Shown here: piece after piece, positions 23,640-31,645 of the stretch
Numbering within the stretch: the first letter of the stretch is position 1
How the letters are laid out: every line of letters begins with the position of its first letter
DNA from: Lachnospiraceae bacterium UBA3762
Lineage (GTDB): Bacteria; Bacillota; Clostridia; Lachnospirales; Lachnospiraceae
Direction of reading: 5' to 3'
Length of the DNA: 33,360 nt
Assembly: GCA_002371615.1 (NCBI GenBank)
Contig: DFGA01000022.1
Location: 1 to 33,360 of the forward strand
Made by a program: the position numbers and the translations under genes
The notes under the pieces: model-generated
The model's database searches: none
The model's input: the letters and a program-made list of their open reading frames with translations, nothing else
What the model was told of the DNA's origin: nothing

Positions 23640-25127
23640 ATGAGTAAAGTTATTAAAGGAATTATCATAGCCGTGGTTATTCTGGCGGCTATAGGCGGTG
23701 GGGCATGGTATTATCTGTCCCCCGATGAAGTATCGGTAACAAGAGCCGGAAGAAGGGATGTGGCCCCCTTACTTTCTCTTGTCGGGAATGTGGAGGGAAA
23801 CGAGCCTGTTACGGTTTATGCCCCTGTTTCCGGGACGATAGAAGCCAAAAACGTTAATGTCGGCCAGAGAGTACACAAAGGCGATGTTCTGCTCTCTTAT
23901 GCGACAGAAAAACAGGAAAATGCAATAGACATCGCAAGGATCACGCTTGACTATGATCAGCAGATAGTAGATGCGATAAATAAGAGCCGCTCCGAGAACA
24001 AGGCGAAGGTTGCCAAAGCCAACCAGATGATCAGCCAGTGCGAGGTTGTATACGCAACACTCAAGCTCAACATCATGGCGCTTGACTCGGGGACGTACAG
24101 CAAGGATTACGACAGGAAGGCCAAGACTCAGATCATAGAAAACGATATACAGAAAATGGAGAACGAGGTTTCGTCTAACCAGTCGGAATTAGCCAAGATT
24201 GAGGCGGAACTCAAGAAGGCGGAACTGACCGAAGACAAGTCGAATGTCGCGAAACTTACCGAAGAAGCCAGGCATCTTCAGGATAAAATATCAGAAACAA
24301 ACAGTGCGATAAGCAAAAACAAGAGAGATATAATCTGTCTTCCGATAGAGGGAATGGACCCCGCAACATACAACCAATACCAGTCACTACAGAACGATCT
24401 TGAGACCGTGACCAGACTGTGGAGCGATGCAAGGACCGAAAGAGACACGGCCCAGTCAATGGTAAAAGCATATGACGAACTGCTGGGAAATGAGAAAAAT
24501 GCGGCTCTCGACGAGCTGACTCTTGATGAGGCATTAAAGGAACTCGAAAAGGCAAGCGGTGGGAGCGTTGCGCCTTCTGATGGTATTATCACCAAATGTT
24601 ATGTTGATACGGGCGCGTCTGTCGAAAAGGGGAATCCTGTCATTGAAATGCAAAAAGCCGACAGCTACATGGTAAAACTCCTTGTTTCCAAGTATGACAT
24701 CACGTCGATAAAGGAAGGTCAGTACGCCGATATCAGGATCGGAAATGCCGAATATAAGGGAGCTGTCTCAAATATCAGCCAGTATGCCCAGACGGATTCG
24801 TCCGGAAAAGCCAAAGCAGAGGTAAGTGTTGATATTTACACCGAGGATCCGCTGATCGTCGGAATGGAAGCCGATGTTACGATAAAACTTGAAAATACAA
24901 GCGATACCCTTACGGTTCCGAACGATTGTGTATACGTCGATGACTCGGGAAGCTATGTATTTACGACCGATGAAAACCATGTGGTAAGAAGACGCTATAT
25001 CGCAGCGGGTGTTAAAGATTCGGCATATACCGAAGTGATAAGCGGCCTTAACGAGTCGGATATCATAGTATCAGACCCTGCGGCACCCGATTATGAGGGC
25101 GAAAAGGTAGAAGAAGACATGTTATAA
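23640..25127 (+). CDS. HlyD/MacA-type adaptor of the ABC exporter
   Basis: A 495-residue membrane-fusion protein with an N-terminal anchor (about 5-26). The first lipoyl half-motif (VYAPVSGTIEAKNVNVGQRVHKGDVLL) is near 60-87, a long coiled-coil hairpin spans about 113-305, the second lipoyl half (SDGIITKCYVDTGASVEKGNPV) is near 315-337, and a beta-barrel domain runs to the end. In a single-membrane bacterium it would sit outside the cell, linked to the FtsX permease, as YknX does. The hairpin is longer than in YknX, suggesting a tall assembly or contact with the wall. Its last 37 bp overlap the convergent MATE gene. Confidence 0.92.
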   Translation: MSKVIKGIIIAVVILAAIGGGAWYYLSPDEVSVTRAGRRDVAPLLSLVGNVEGNEPVTVYAPVSGTIEAKNVNVGQRVHKGDVLLSYATEKQENAIDIARITLDYDQQIVDAINKSRSENKAKVAKANQMISQCEVVYATLKLNIMALDSGTYSKDYDRKAKTQIIENDIQKMENEVSSNQSELAKIEAELKKAELTEDKSNVAKLTEEARHLQDKISETNSAISKNKRDIICLPIEGMDPATYNQYQSLQNDLETVTRLWSDARTERDTAQSMVKAYDELLGNEKNAALDELTLDEALKELEKASGGSVAPSDGIITKCYVDTGASVEKGNPVIEMQKADSYMVKLLVSKYDITSIKEGQYADIRIGNAEYKGAVSNISQYAQTDSSGKAKAEVSVDIYTEDPLIVGMEADVTIKLENTSDTLTVPNDCVYVDDSGSYVFTTDENHVVRRRYIAAGVKDSAYTEVISGLNESDIIVSDPAAPDYEGEKVEEDML

Positions 25128-26884
25128 GGCACTATAAAGCTCATCCGGTTGTATCCGGCCGTGGGTTGGTATTTTTTATCATAGAACCTTCCCATAAGAG
25201 AGGCGACGAGATATGTCCGTATTCCCGTAGGCAGCATATCTTCGTCGGACAGATTGACTTCTTCGCCGTCATACCATATCACGACGTTTACGGATTCATC
25301 CCTGCAACTGACGAACACATCCGCGTTAACCGCTTCGGAATCCTTATTTACATCAAGTATCAGCATCGAGATATCTTCGAACAGCAGCATTACCAGATTT
25401 CTTATCTTTCCCGGAACGCTTCGCCCCTGCAGAAAATCATTGACTTCATCCCTTACCTTTACCGCATCAAGTTCCGTTATCCTGAAATTGAAGTTTTGTG
25501 AGACACTTGCATTGTCGCCGATAAGAAACGGAAAATCATCCTTCCCGTACTTTCGGATCACGTAGATTGAAGAAAGCGCAAGAGTGACATATGTGCAGAG
25601 TGCTTCGCCGAGCCATATCCCGTTTATTCCAAGCAGCAGACCGAGTGAAGTGTTCAGGATTATCCTTACAACAATGGAATCGAGAGTGTTAGACAGAACC
25701 GTGATCCTGTATTTTCCTATATTTGTATAGTATTCAGAAAAGATAGTCAGCAGAACGCAAGGTATGCAGGCAAGGGAACACAGCCTGCAGGCAATTACAG
25801 CTTTTTTTGCCATATCCGGGTCGGCAATATCGTACATAAGCGGAAAAAGGGGTGCAAGGAAAAATATTGCAGCTATAAATATACCTCCGATGATCAGCAG
25901 TACATGAATGCCGAACTTCAGAAGATTCTTCATTGCATCAATGTTGGAATCACTGTGATATGAAAGCAGCATTGTCTTCATCGACTCACTCACTCCCTCA
26001 CCAAGAGACATCAGGTCGTAGATCATGGTTGCGATCGCCAGAAGAACAAGATAGCCTGCTCCGAACCTGTGCACGATAAATGCATTTATGAGAAGCGAGT
26101 ACAGGCAGTCGCAGCCGATATTTATAGCATCGGTGCCGCCTATAATAAGTATTTCCTTAATATCGGACATACGAAAGACGATAATGGGTTTGGTCCTGTA
26201 CTTTTTTCTGAAGAAATGGGACAGCAGAAGAATGAAGGACAGGATGAGACCTATTGCCGAGCCGAGCGATGCGCCGAGTATCCCCATGTAATGAACAAGT
26301 ATGATCGAAAAGACGGCATTTCCGATAAATACAACCGCTTCGCTTGCAGTAGAGGTGATCTCGTCACCGTCTATATATACTATTTCTGTAAGAAGTGAAG
26401 TAAGCGGGTTAATCAGGAATGTAAACCTATAGAAATAGAAATACTTCTCGCCGTATGAGCGGACTGCCCCTTCGGCACCCATCATGTCAAAGAAAAGGTT
26501 TTGTCCGGTAAATGCGGCAAGGGAGAGGAGAGCCCCGAATATAACAGCTACTGCTCCGGACATTCCGAGAATCTCTCGTGCCTTTTTCGAGTCATAGTCA
26601 GCGACAGCTCTTGTATACAGAACGGCTGCGCCCGTACTTACCAATATCTCAAAAATCATTCCGAATGTAAAAAACGGAGCAACCAGAACTGTACCGGCTA
26701 CAGCATCGGGCCCTATGAGATTGGCTACTATCAAAGCGTCGGTAGCATCGCTGAGTACGGTCATAAGAGAGCCTGCAAGAGAAACAAAAAACAGGTTTCT
26801 TACCTTTGCCTTCCCGAGATATCCGACGGAATGTCTGTTTTTACGCCTTTTTGTATGTTTGCCTTCAAAAAAAGATAATTTCAT
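25091..26884 (-). CDS. MATE-family transporter fused to a degenerate GHKL ATPase domain
   Basis: A 597-residue protein. Residues 1 to about 450 form a 12-helix MATE/MOP-superfamily transporter. About 468-587 looks like a GHKL/HATPase_c_2 domain of the anti-sigma (RsbW/SpoIIAB) kind: RNLVMLLFEDISMLI aligns with the N-box helix, and the final GYNRMSFIVPY with the last strand. The N-box Asn of the E-x-x-x-N motif is Met507 (E-D-I-S-M), and the DxGxG box is not intact, so ATP hydrolysis is doubtful. It is the last gene of a minus-strand operon, starting within a 4-nt overlap of the upstream gene. The 3' end overlaps the HlyD gene by 37 bp. Substrate unknown. Confidence 0.85.
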   Translation of the reverse strand: MKLSFFEGKHTKRRKNRHSVGYLGKAKVRNLFFVSLAGSLMTVLSDATDALIVANLIGPDAVAGTVLVAPFFTFGMIFEILVSTGAAVLYTRAVADYDSKKAREILGMSGAVAVIFGALLSLAAFTGQNLFFDMMGAEGAVRSYGEKYFYFYRFTFLINPLTSLLTEIVYIDGDEITSTASEAVVFIGNAVFSIILVHYMGILGASLGSAIGLILSFILLLSHFFRKKYRTKPIIVFRMSDIKEILIIGGTDAINIGCDCLYSLLINAFIVHRFGAGYLVLLAIATMIYDLMSLGEGVSESMKTMLLSYHSDSNIDAMKNLLKFGIHVLLIIGGIFIAAIFFLAPLFPLMYDIADPDMAKKAVIACRLCSLACIPCVLLTIFSEYYTNIGKYRITVLSNTLDSIVVRIILNTSLGLLLGINGIWLGEALCTYVTLALSSIYVIRKYGKDDFPFLIGDNASVSQNFNFRITELDAVKVRDEVNDFLQGRSVPGKIRNLVMLLFEDISMLILDVNKDSEAVNADVFVSCRDESVNVVIWYDGEEVNLSDEDMLPTGIRTYLVASLMGRFYDKKYQPTAGYNRMSFIVPYNMSSSTFSPS

Positions 26885-28455
26885 ACTATATTTGTTCCCT
26901 TGATGAGTTCTTTGATACGCCTTATAAAACTCCTGACGGGGTGTGTCAGTCCTAAGATCACTGACCGCAGACTGTCCGGAGCATACGGGCTTTTGGTATC
27001 TTCCACAAAAATGCTTTTGACCCCGTAGTATTCGGCAGCGGCCATATTATACGGATCTTCCGTGTTATCAAGCCCAACCCCCATACATATATCCCAGCTT
27101 ATGGAATTATCGAGTGCCAGAAAAGAGTATACCGGCGGAAGATGCGGTACCGGAACGGTTACATCGTCATCCCTGCCGTGCTTTTTTATCTCCAGAACCT
27201 CGTCTGCTATCGAGCATGTGATCTCGGCATCTACAAGCAGGCTTGCGAGCAGGTTTACGCCCAGTATCCCGGCGATAATGTAAGGAAGTTTTTTGGGAAT
27301 AGGAATTTCATCAAACCTTATCATATCACAGGAGCGTACCGCAGCCGCAAGAACATAGAGAATCGAAGGATATGTCGCTCTTCTCGGGTACTCGGGAGAG
27401 AGCATCATAACCGAGGGAATCGCAAGAGCTGTTGCTTCAAGTGCCATAAGGTATAGTGCTGTTTGAGGATACCGGTTTTTATTCTGTATAAAGTAAAGTG
27501 CGACCGGTATCTGAAGCGGGAGTTCCTTTAATACTGTAGGGAGAAAACCTTCCTTGAAGAAAGCTTTGAACATTTCCGGAGTATACAGCATATCCGCCGG
27601 AACATAACCCGGCAGCCTGTCTTCATCCATCTCCATCGGAAGGGTATCGCTGTATTCCGATTCATATTGAAATTTCACGCGGTTTCCGGGAGCGATAAGC
27701 AGAAGTATGAGTCCGGACACGATACCTGCGAGCCCGCTTATCATCCAGGGTGCGACCGTTTCGCGGCGTATGATTTTTCGTGCAACGGCAAGGGATGAGA
27801 GCATTAAGGCTGCTCCGGCTCCGGTTTCTGTCGACCAGCCCGCAAGAAGACCCAAAAGTCCCATAAGAGCAGGATTTGCCGAATATTTGCTGTCGTGATA
27901 GTTAAAACTGTACGGAAGAAGGAATGATGTTTGCGAGAGCCCCTGCCACAGATAATTCATCGAACCTGTCAGCCAGAAGCACGATCCCATTATATTAGGT
28001 GCACCGGCCCAGAATCCGGCTGTAAGTGTAAGCGCAGTCGGAATAGTCAGTATACTTGTGTATTTCCTGCCTTTGCCGAGCTTTCCGCAGATGGCAAGCT
28101 GTGCGAGCATTGCTGCGGTGTTAGCTCTGTCAAAATGCTTTTTATCATCGCTCATCAGAAAGATCTGCACGAGTGATTCCGCTATAGTACGCCCATCCCA
28201 CGTCTTGTAATGTGATATCTGCGATTTTACAAGATCCTTGAAGTTGCGGACCCTTTTGTAATCCTTTTTTCCGAATGTGAGGTTGCCGTGGTGCTTGCCG
28301 TCCCATATGAATGAATACGGGTAGTCGTCCGCGTATTTGGGCAGCAGGCGCCCCTTAAAGTACATTACAGCGCCGAAAGCGGCAAAGATTGCAAGAGCTG
28401 CCGCAGCTTCGCCTACATTATTGCAACTGCCTGATCGTCTGAAGTGGTTTCTCAT
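26881..28455 (-). CDS. DUF6056-like multispanning membrane protein, possible GT-C glycosyltransferase
   Basis: A 524-residue membrane protein with about ten hydrophobic segments and an outer C-terminal region (about 410-500). Characteristic motifs are the acidic loop KYADDYPYSF after the first helix, HYKTWDGRTIAESL near 82-95, a Trp-rich SCFWLTGSMNYLW near 158-170, GWSTETGAGAAL near 202-213 and LIAPGNRVKF near 244-253. I associate this set with DUF6056/GT-C-like proteins, in which the acidic residues of the first outer loop would bind a lipid-linked sugar donor; that role is inference. The gene overlaps the MATE genes by 38 nt at the start and 4 nt at the end. No ribosome site precedes the ATG, so coupling is likely. 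Confidence 0.7.
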   Translation of the reverse strand: MRNHFRRSGSCNNVGEAAAALAIFAAFGAVMYFKGRLLPKYADDYPYSFIWDGKHHGNLTFGKKDYKRVRNFKDLVKSQISHYKTWDGRTIAESLVQIFLMSDDKKHFDRANTAAMLAQLAICGKLGKGRKYTSILTIPTALTLTAGFWAGAPNIMGSCFWLTGSMNYLWQGLSQTSFLLPYSFNYHDSKYSANPALMGLLGLLAGWSTETGAGAALMLSSLAVARKIIRRETVAPWMISGLAGIVSGLILLLIAPGNRVKFQYESEYSDTLPMEMDEDRLPGYVPADMLYTPEMFKAFFKEGFLPTVLKELPLQIPVALYFIQNKNRYPQTALYLMALEATALAIPSVMMLSPEYPRRATYPSILYVLAAAVRSCDMIRFDEIPIPKKLPYIIAGILGVNLLASLLVDAEITCSIADEVLEIKKHGRDDDVTVPVPHLPPVYSFLALDNSISWDICMGVGLDNTEDPYNMAAAEYYGVKSIFVEDTKSPYAPDSLRSVILGLTHPVRSFIRRIKELIKGTNIV

Positions 28456-29758
28456 GTTTTATTACCGAATAATAAACAATCATACATATGGGGACGGTTA
28501 AAGCGGATAAAATCAAGGCGAAACCCATGCCCTGAATGGATATAAACGAAAATCCCCATCCGTACAAAACAGGAAGTATACCCCATGAAAACAGGAAAAG
28601 GATTACAGTCCGGTTGATATGACCGGTGTATTGGTAAAATACTGCAATTATCCTGTCTAATGCAATGAATACGGGACAAAATGCCAGAATCCGTATGCAT
28701 GAAACGGAAAGATTGGCATATTCTTCGCTGTCAATGCCAAACAGGAGCGGAATATACGGTGCTGAAATATAGAAGATCAAACAGAAAACAAACCCTTCCA
28801 CCACAGCAGACAGCAATGTGATCTTCATTGAGCGATCAAGCATATCCGATCTGTTACTGCCGATAAATTCATTAATTGCTACGGTTTCATATTCGCTGAT
28901 GCCCTCCGTAACATATGCCGCAATTTCAAACAGGTTGATAACTACGGATATGACTACTACGCCTGCGAGTCCGTAGCGGTGGAGGGAAATATAATTCAGT
29001 CCTCCTTCTATAAGGGCTTCCGCAATGAAAATGCTGCTTTCGCCAAAACCAAGCAGCATGATGTCAAACGCAAGCCGCCTTTCAAATCTGAGCTTTACAG
29101 GAATACGTCTATCATTAGGTATGAAGAACAGCAGCAGGATAGAAAGAGACAGGCATGATGCCAGAAAAGAGGCCAATGTTATTCCGCCGACTCCCATATG
29201 CTTTCCGAGTATGACAGACAGGACCAAATTGGATAACAGTTCCAGTATGGAGGCTACAGAGCAGAATACGGCGCCGCCCATATACAGAACATAAGTAAAC
29301 AAAAAGGCATAAAAGAAGATCGGAATGATATGAAACTTCTTCCAGAAAAAAGCAGCGAGGGCGTGCTCATACATCGGCCCTCCATCCGTAACAAAGCTGA
29401 TAAGCGGTCTTTCAAAAACAGTGAATATAATAAAGAATATAACACAAACTCCAAGGCAGCATGTCAGGCAATGACTGAAGATATCGGACATTTTCTGCCT
29501 GTTGCCGCTCCCGTGCGCCCTTACTATCAGTGCGCCGCCTCCGACACATATGAGGTAGGAAATGAAGTTTACGACAGAAACATAAGGTTCTATAACGTTT
29601 ATGGCACCGAAGACCGAGTCATCAAAGAGCTGCCCGGTCACGGTTTCGTCAAGAAACACACCTATGCATTCCAATAGTGCCGTAAGCGTAGAACCTATAA
29701 AGATAGGCCAGAACCTGACTAGAGTGTCCTTGTTTTCATTTATCTGTACATTATCCAT
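28418..29758 (-). CDS. MATE-family transporter
   Basis: A 446-residue, 12-helix MATE/MOP-superfamily protein of normal length without the ATPase extension seen in its operon partner. Typical features are an ALLECIGVFLDETVTGQLF first-helix region, ICVGGGALIVRAHG near 67-80 and a second half repeating the pattern (SEYETVAINEFIGS). The frame stays open to an ATG at 29818, but no ribosome site precedes any candidate start. I chose 29758 because the protein begins with a short polar N-terminus there, as is usual, and because TGCTATAAT on the minus strand (29777-29769) would place transcription start within a few bases of it. First gene of the operon. Substrate unknown. Confidence 0.8.
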   Translation of the reverse strand: MDNVQINENKDTLVRFWPIFIGSTLTALLECIGVFLDETVTGQLFDDSVFGAINVIEPYVSVVNFISYLICVGGGALIVRAHGSGNRQKMSDIFSHCLTCCLGVCVIFFIIFTVFERPLISFVTDGGPMYEHALAAFFWKKFHIIPIFFYAFLFTYVLYMGGAVFCSVASILELLSNLVLSVILGKHMGVGGITLASFLASCLSLSILLLFFIPNDRRIPVKLRFERRLAFDIMLLGFGESSIFIAEALIEGGLNYISLHRYGLAGVVVISVVINLFEIAAYVTEGISEYETVAINEFIGSNRSDMLDRSMKITLLSAVVEGFVFCLIFYISAPYIPLLFGIDSEEYANLSVSCIRILAFCPVFIALDRIIAVFYQYTGHINRTVILFLFSWGILPVLYGWGFSFISIQGMGFALILSALTVPICMIVYYSVIKHEKPLQTIRQLQ

Positions 29759-29768
29759 ATCGGAGTAT

Positions 29769-29777
29769 ATTATAGCA
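29769..29777 (-). promoter_or_regulatory. Extended -10 element for the MATE operon
   Basis: Minus-strand TGCTATAAT is a perfect extended -10 (TGn-TATAAT). No good -35 is present at 17 bp. Transcription would begin near 29762, leaving almost no leader before ATG 29758. If the true start is at 29818, this element is spurious. Confidence 0.4.
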
Positions 29778-29808
29778 AAAATCGATACGTTTTTTACATA
29801 TTTCATGA

Positions 29809-29837
29809 TTGAAGTCATAACCGGAATAATATATAAT
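29809..29837 (+). promoter_or_regulatory. Promoter of the AAA ATPase gene
   Basis: TTGAAG at 29809-29814 and perfect TATAAT at 29832-29837 are spaced by 17 bp and face the ATPase gene at 29944. The leader of about 100 nt would contain the 15-bp inverted repeat at 29876-29921. Confidence 0.5.
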
Positions 29838-29875
29838 TATATAAGTTCAGATGGATTTGTATAATAAAACACATT

Positions 29876-29921
29876 ATAATCATCTGAAACATACTTTTTT
29901 CAGACGGTTTCAGATGATTAT
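29876..29921. promoter_or_regulatory. 15-bp perfect inverted repeat before the AAA ATPase gene
   Basis: ATAATCATCTGAAAC (29876-29890) and GTTTCAGATGATTAT (29907-29921) are perfect reverse complements around a 16-nt spacer. The right arm ends 9 bp before the AGGAGAGG ribosome site. A third, imperfect half-site with TTCAGATG lies at 29847-29854. It could be an operator or an RNA hairpin that blocks the ribosome site. Confidence 0.65.
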
Positions 29922-29943
29922 GATAGATTTAGGAGAGGTACTT

Positions 29944-31356
29944 ATGATCGGCAGAAAAAAAGAAACACAGTATTTGTCCGAATGCCTTGAATCCAACCAG
30001 TCCGAATTCCTGGTGGTATATGGACGTCGTCGTGTAGGAAAGACGTACCTTATCAAAGAGTACTTTAATAATCGTTTTTCGTTTTATGCGACCGGGGTAT
30101 CAAGTACGAAAACTCGGGAACAGCTGGCATATTTTACAGATAGCTTGAGAGAATACGGCGATCCGTCAGCAGGTTGTTATAAAAACTGGAGAGAAGCCTT
30201 TGCTGCGCTGAAATCATTACTGTCGGATGAACATATATACAGGGATCCGGTATCGGGAAAGAGAATTGTATTTCTGGACGAACTTCCTTGGATGGACACC
30301 CCAAGATCCGACTTTAAGAGCGCACTTGACCATTTCTGGAACAGCTATGCCTCTTCTCAAAAAGATTTACTGCTTATTGTATGCGGGTCAGCTACATCAT
30401 GGATAATTAATAATATACTTGCGGATCATGGTGGATTTTATAACCGTGTTACAAAGCAGATTCATTTGCAGCCATTCTCCTTGGCAGAATGTGATGAATA
30501 CTACAGATCACGTGATATCTGTTTGGATAAAGAGGACATCATCGATAGTTACATGGTATTTGGAGGTGTTCCTTTTTATCTTTCAATGTATGATAGAAGA
30601 CTGAGTCTGGCACAGAATATAGATGTGCTTTTATTCAGTAAAAACGGACAATTGTACTATGAATATGAGCGTTTGTTCAGCTCCCTTTTCAGAAATTCGA
30701 AAAAGCATTTGGCGATCATGGAAGCCATAGCGAAAAAAAGCAGCGGAATGACAAGGGTGGAAGTGATTAAGAGCACGGGTATTGCAGATGGGGATTTGTT
30801 GACCCGGGCTTTAGAAGAATTAGAACAAAGCGGTTTTATAAGAAAATATAAAAATTTTACTAAGAAAAAGAGCGGCTATTTTTACCAGATCATTGACCCT
30901 TTTTCACTGTTCTGCATAAGATTTATCAATGACAGGAGTTTTAGCTCTTGGTTGAAATACATTCGCACACCGGCATACAATGCGTGGCGAGGTTATGCAT
31001 TTGAGCTGGTGTGTATGTGTCATATTGACAAAATCAAATCTGTGCTTGGAATAGCCGGTGTGGAATCAATGGAATATGCGTGGACGAGCAAAGCCGGAGA
31101 AGGAGGTGCTCAGATCGATATGCTGATTGATCGTGAAGACAATGTCATCAATATCTGCGAGATGAAATATTCAAGAACGCCTTTTTTGATTGATAAGGAT
31201 TACGAAAAAAAACTGGAAAACAAGCTGCTTGTATTTGCTAATGAAACAGGAACAAAAAAAGCATTACACCTGACTATGATATGTGCGGGTGGGTTGGAAC
31301 ATAATAAGTATAGTGAAATAGTAATAAATGAGATAAATGGGATAGAGTTGTTTTAG
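29944..31356 (+). CDS. AAA ATPase (archaeal-type/DUF234 family) with nuclease-like C-terminus
   Basis: A 470-residue STAND/AAA-type ATPase. Walker A is GRRRVGKT (27-34), Walker B IVFLDELPW (108-116) and the sensor-like strand VCGSATSW (146-153). A winged-helix segment follows at about 290-345 (MTRVEVIKSTGIADGDLLTRALEELEQSGFI). The C-terminal domain has R-G-Y-A-F-E and G-A-Q-I-D-M-L-I-D...I-C-E-M-K, matching the PD-(D/E)xK nuclease core of DUF234-type proteins. I start it at ATG 29944, behind AGGAGAGG, rather than at the open frame upstream, which would read through the inverted repeat. Members are common in mobile or defence-type regions; the cellular role is not established. Confidence 0.85.
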   Translation: MIGRKKETQYLSECLESNQSEFLVVYGRRRVGKTYLIKEYFNNRFSFYATGVSSTKTREQLAYFTDSLREYGDPSAGCYKNWREAFAALKSLLSDEHIYRDPVSGKRIVFLDELPWMDTPRSDFKSALDHFWNSYASSQKDLLLIVCGSATSWIINNILADHGGFYNRVTKQIHLQPFSLAECDEYYRSRDICLDKEDIIDSYMVFGGVPFYLSMYDRRLSLAQNIDVLLFSKNGQLYYEYERLFSSLFRNSKKHLAIMEAIAKKSSGMTRVEVIKSTGIADGDLLTRALEELEQSGFIRKYKNFTKKKSGYFYQIIDPFSLFCIRFINDRSFSSWLKYIRTPAYNAWRGYAFELVCMCHIDKIKSVLGIAGVESMEYAWTSKAGEGGAQIDMLIDREDNVINICEMKYSRTPFLIDKDYEKKLENKLLVFANETGTKKALHLTMICAGGLEHNKYSEIVINEINGIELF

Positions 31357-31393
31357 TTGCTGATCAGATACTATTAAAACTAAATATTGCAGT

Positions 31394-31521
31394 AGGGATG
31401 GAGTAGCCCAAACTTAAACGCCTGTGGACATTGTGTAAGACATTGTGTTACGTATCATCGTAGCCAGCGCAGTAGTGGTTGAAGCAGGAAGCTCCGACTT
31501 CTATAAGTCGGAGTAGTTCAC
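31394..31521 (+). mobile_element. IS200/IS605-family right-end relic with omega-RNA scaffold
   Basis: Read from 31394, this DNA encodes R-D-G-V-A-Q-T, stop, T-P-V-D-I-V, stop, and later V-V-V-E-A-G-S, the reading I recall from the 3' tail of IS605-type tnpB genes. It then ends in a GAAGCAGGAA box, a 9-bp hairpin (31492-31500 with 31505-31513, loop CTAT) and AGTAGTTCAC. That is the layout of the right end, which doubles as the scaffold of the TnpB guide (omega) RNA. No tnpA or tnpB remains upstream; the ATPase gene ends at 31356. The bases following 31521 (TGATCATATATGATGAGAAT) would be the guide. Family identity is from memory of such ends. Confidence 0.7.
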
Positions 31522-31583
31522 TGATCATATATGATGAGAATAGTTAGAATCGAGGACGGACGCTGAGTGTCTAATGTTAATCA

Positions 31584-31635
31584 AACCACATATTTTGCGG
31601 GTAAAACAACTTGATTTACCGCAAAATATGTGGTT
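31584..31635. promoter_or_regulatory. 21-bp operator-like palindrome overlapping the promoter of the XRE/HipA-like pair
   Basis: The arms 31584-31605 and 31615-31635 are reverse complements over 21 bp with a single extra G in the left arm (AACCACATATTTTGC...GCAAAATATGTGGTT), around a 9-nt centre. The -35-like TTGATT lies at 31611-31616 and the -10-like TATATT at 31635-31640 (18-bp spacer), so a protein bound here would block RNA polymerase. This is the expected geometry of an autorepressing HTH regulator. Confidence 0.7.
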
Positions 31636-31645
31636 ATATTATTAT

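Noticed and set aside
28489..28497. GGGGACGGT resembling the core of the palindromic repeat
   Set aside because: It lies within the MATE coding region and lacks the inverted TGTCAAAA ends.
29851..29943. Upstream extension of the AAA ATPase reading frame
   Set aside because: It would translate the inverted repeat; the strong AGGAGAGG site supports ATG 29944.
31574..31645. Upstream extension of the XRE regulator
   Set aside because: It would translate the operator-like palindrome and lacks a well-spaced ribosome site; the helix-turn-helix protein is complete from 31646.
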